Of a DNA stretch of 42,989 bases, positions 42,867 to 42,989 are shown in pieces. Source of the stretch: Xenoacremonium recifei (taxonomy: Eukaryota; Ascomycota; Sordariomycetes; Hypocreales; Nectriaceae); assembly GCA_012184525.1 (NCBI GenBank), contig WOFQ01000116.1, positions 1 to 42,989 of the forward strand, written 5' to 3'. The notes under the pieces were generated by a model, which was not told the origin of the DNA, made no database searches, and worked only from the letters and a program-made list of their open reading frames with translations. Every line of letters starts with the position of its first letter. Position 1 is the stretch's first letter. Both the position numbers and the translations under genes were made by a program.

Positions 42867-42951
42867 GAATCAGAAATACACCCATAAAAATGGTTAAGCG
42901 GATCTTGAAGAGAAGGATTACCCGTTGGTCTCGGGTGGGTCAACCACACAG

Positions 42952-42981
42952 CCCAACTAAGGGCTCCGTCCCTTAGTTGGG
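42952..42981. repeat. Perfect 12-bp inverted repeat (hairpin)
   Basis: CCCAACTAAGGG and CCCTTAGTTGGG are perfect complements separated by CTCCGT. It could be a subterminal or terminal repeat of the hAT relic, or a transcription-terminating hairpin. The window ends eight bases later, so the outer context is missing. Confidence 0.6.
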
Positions 42982-42989
42982 GAAAAAAC

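Overview
This window is nuclear DNA from a filamentous ascomycete (Pezizomycotina). The evidence is many short introns (about 41-84 nt, GT-AG with CTRAY-like branch sites), three Zn(II)2Cys6 regulators, a heterokaryon-incompatibility (HET) domain protein, sugar-porter MFS transporters, and decayed transposon and gene remnants. Most genes are split into many exons. The models below were built by hand from splice signals and reading-frame continuity, and each summed coding length is divisible by three unless stated otherwise.

Layout. Positions 1-151 hold the tail of a truncated gene, followed by a tRNA-like relic near 586-692. Positions 1284-18169 form a dense accessory block that looks catabolic: a C6 regulator (1284-3503), a dihydrodiol/D-xylose-dehydrogenase-like Gfo/Idh/MocA oxidoreductase (3586-4753, -), a second Gfo/Idh/MocA enzyme (5242-6479, +), a 13-exon sugar porter (6677-8894, -), a dienelactone-hydrolase-like protein (9543-10476, +), a PhyH-type 2-oxoglutarate dioxygenase (10871-12175, -), a second sugar porter related to the first (13029-14939, +), a C11orf54-like (DUF1907) ester-hydrolase protein (16036-17058, +) and a Gtt1-like glutathione S-transferase (17296-18169, -). 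Several neighbours are divergently arranged and share promoter regions. A second block follows: C6 regulator (18616-21495, +), transaldolase-family protein (21766-23036, -), a small predicted mitochondrial protein (24139-24594, +), a 12-exon xylitol dehydrogenase (24886-26621, -), a C6 regulator (28674-30984, +), a third Gfo/Idh/MocA enzyme (32208-33590, +) and a small PLDc_N membrane protein (34372-34771, +).

The right third is a gene graveyard around one intact HET gene (36506-39331, -). It contains the 3' half of a PDR-type ABC transporter (27008-28105, +), the C-terminal part of an enolase-superfamily sugar-acid dehydratase (35440-35940, -), a GH3 glycosidase tail (40029-40310, -), a half-decayed ornithine-aminotransferase-like gene (40522-41628, +) and a hAT transposase C-terminus (42498-42866, +) close to a perfect 12-bp inverted repeat. 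An AT-rich tract lies at about 30990-31720.

Together the intact genes suggest uptake and oxidation of sugars, polyols or cyclitols (two porters, three Gfo/Idh/MocA enzymes, xylitol dehydrogenase, a transaldolase relative), perhaps with aromatic or lactone side chemistry (dienelactone hydrolase, dioxygenase, GST), under local C6 regulators. The shared substrate is inference. The protein families are read directly from motifs.
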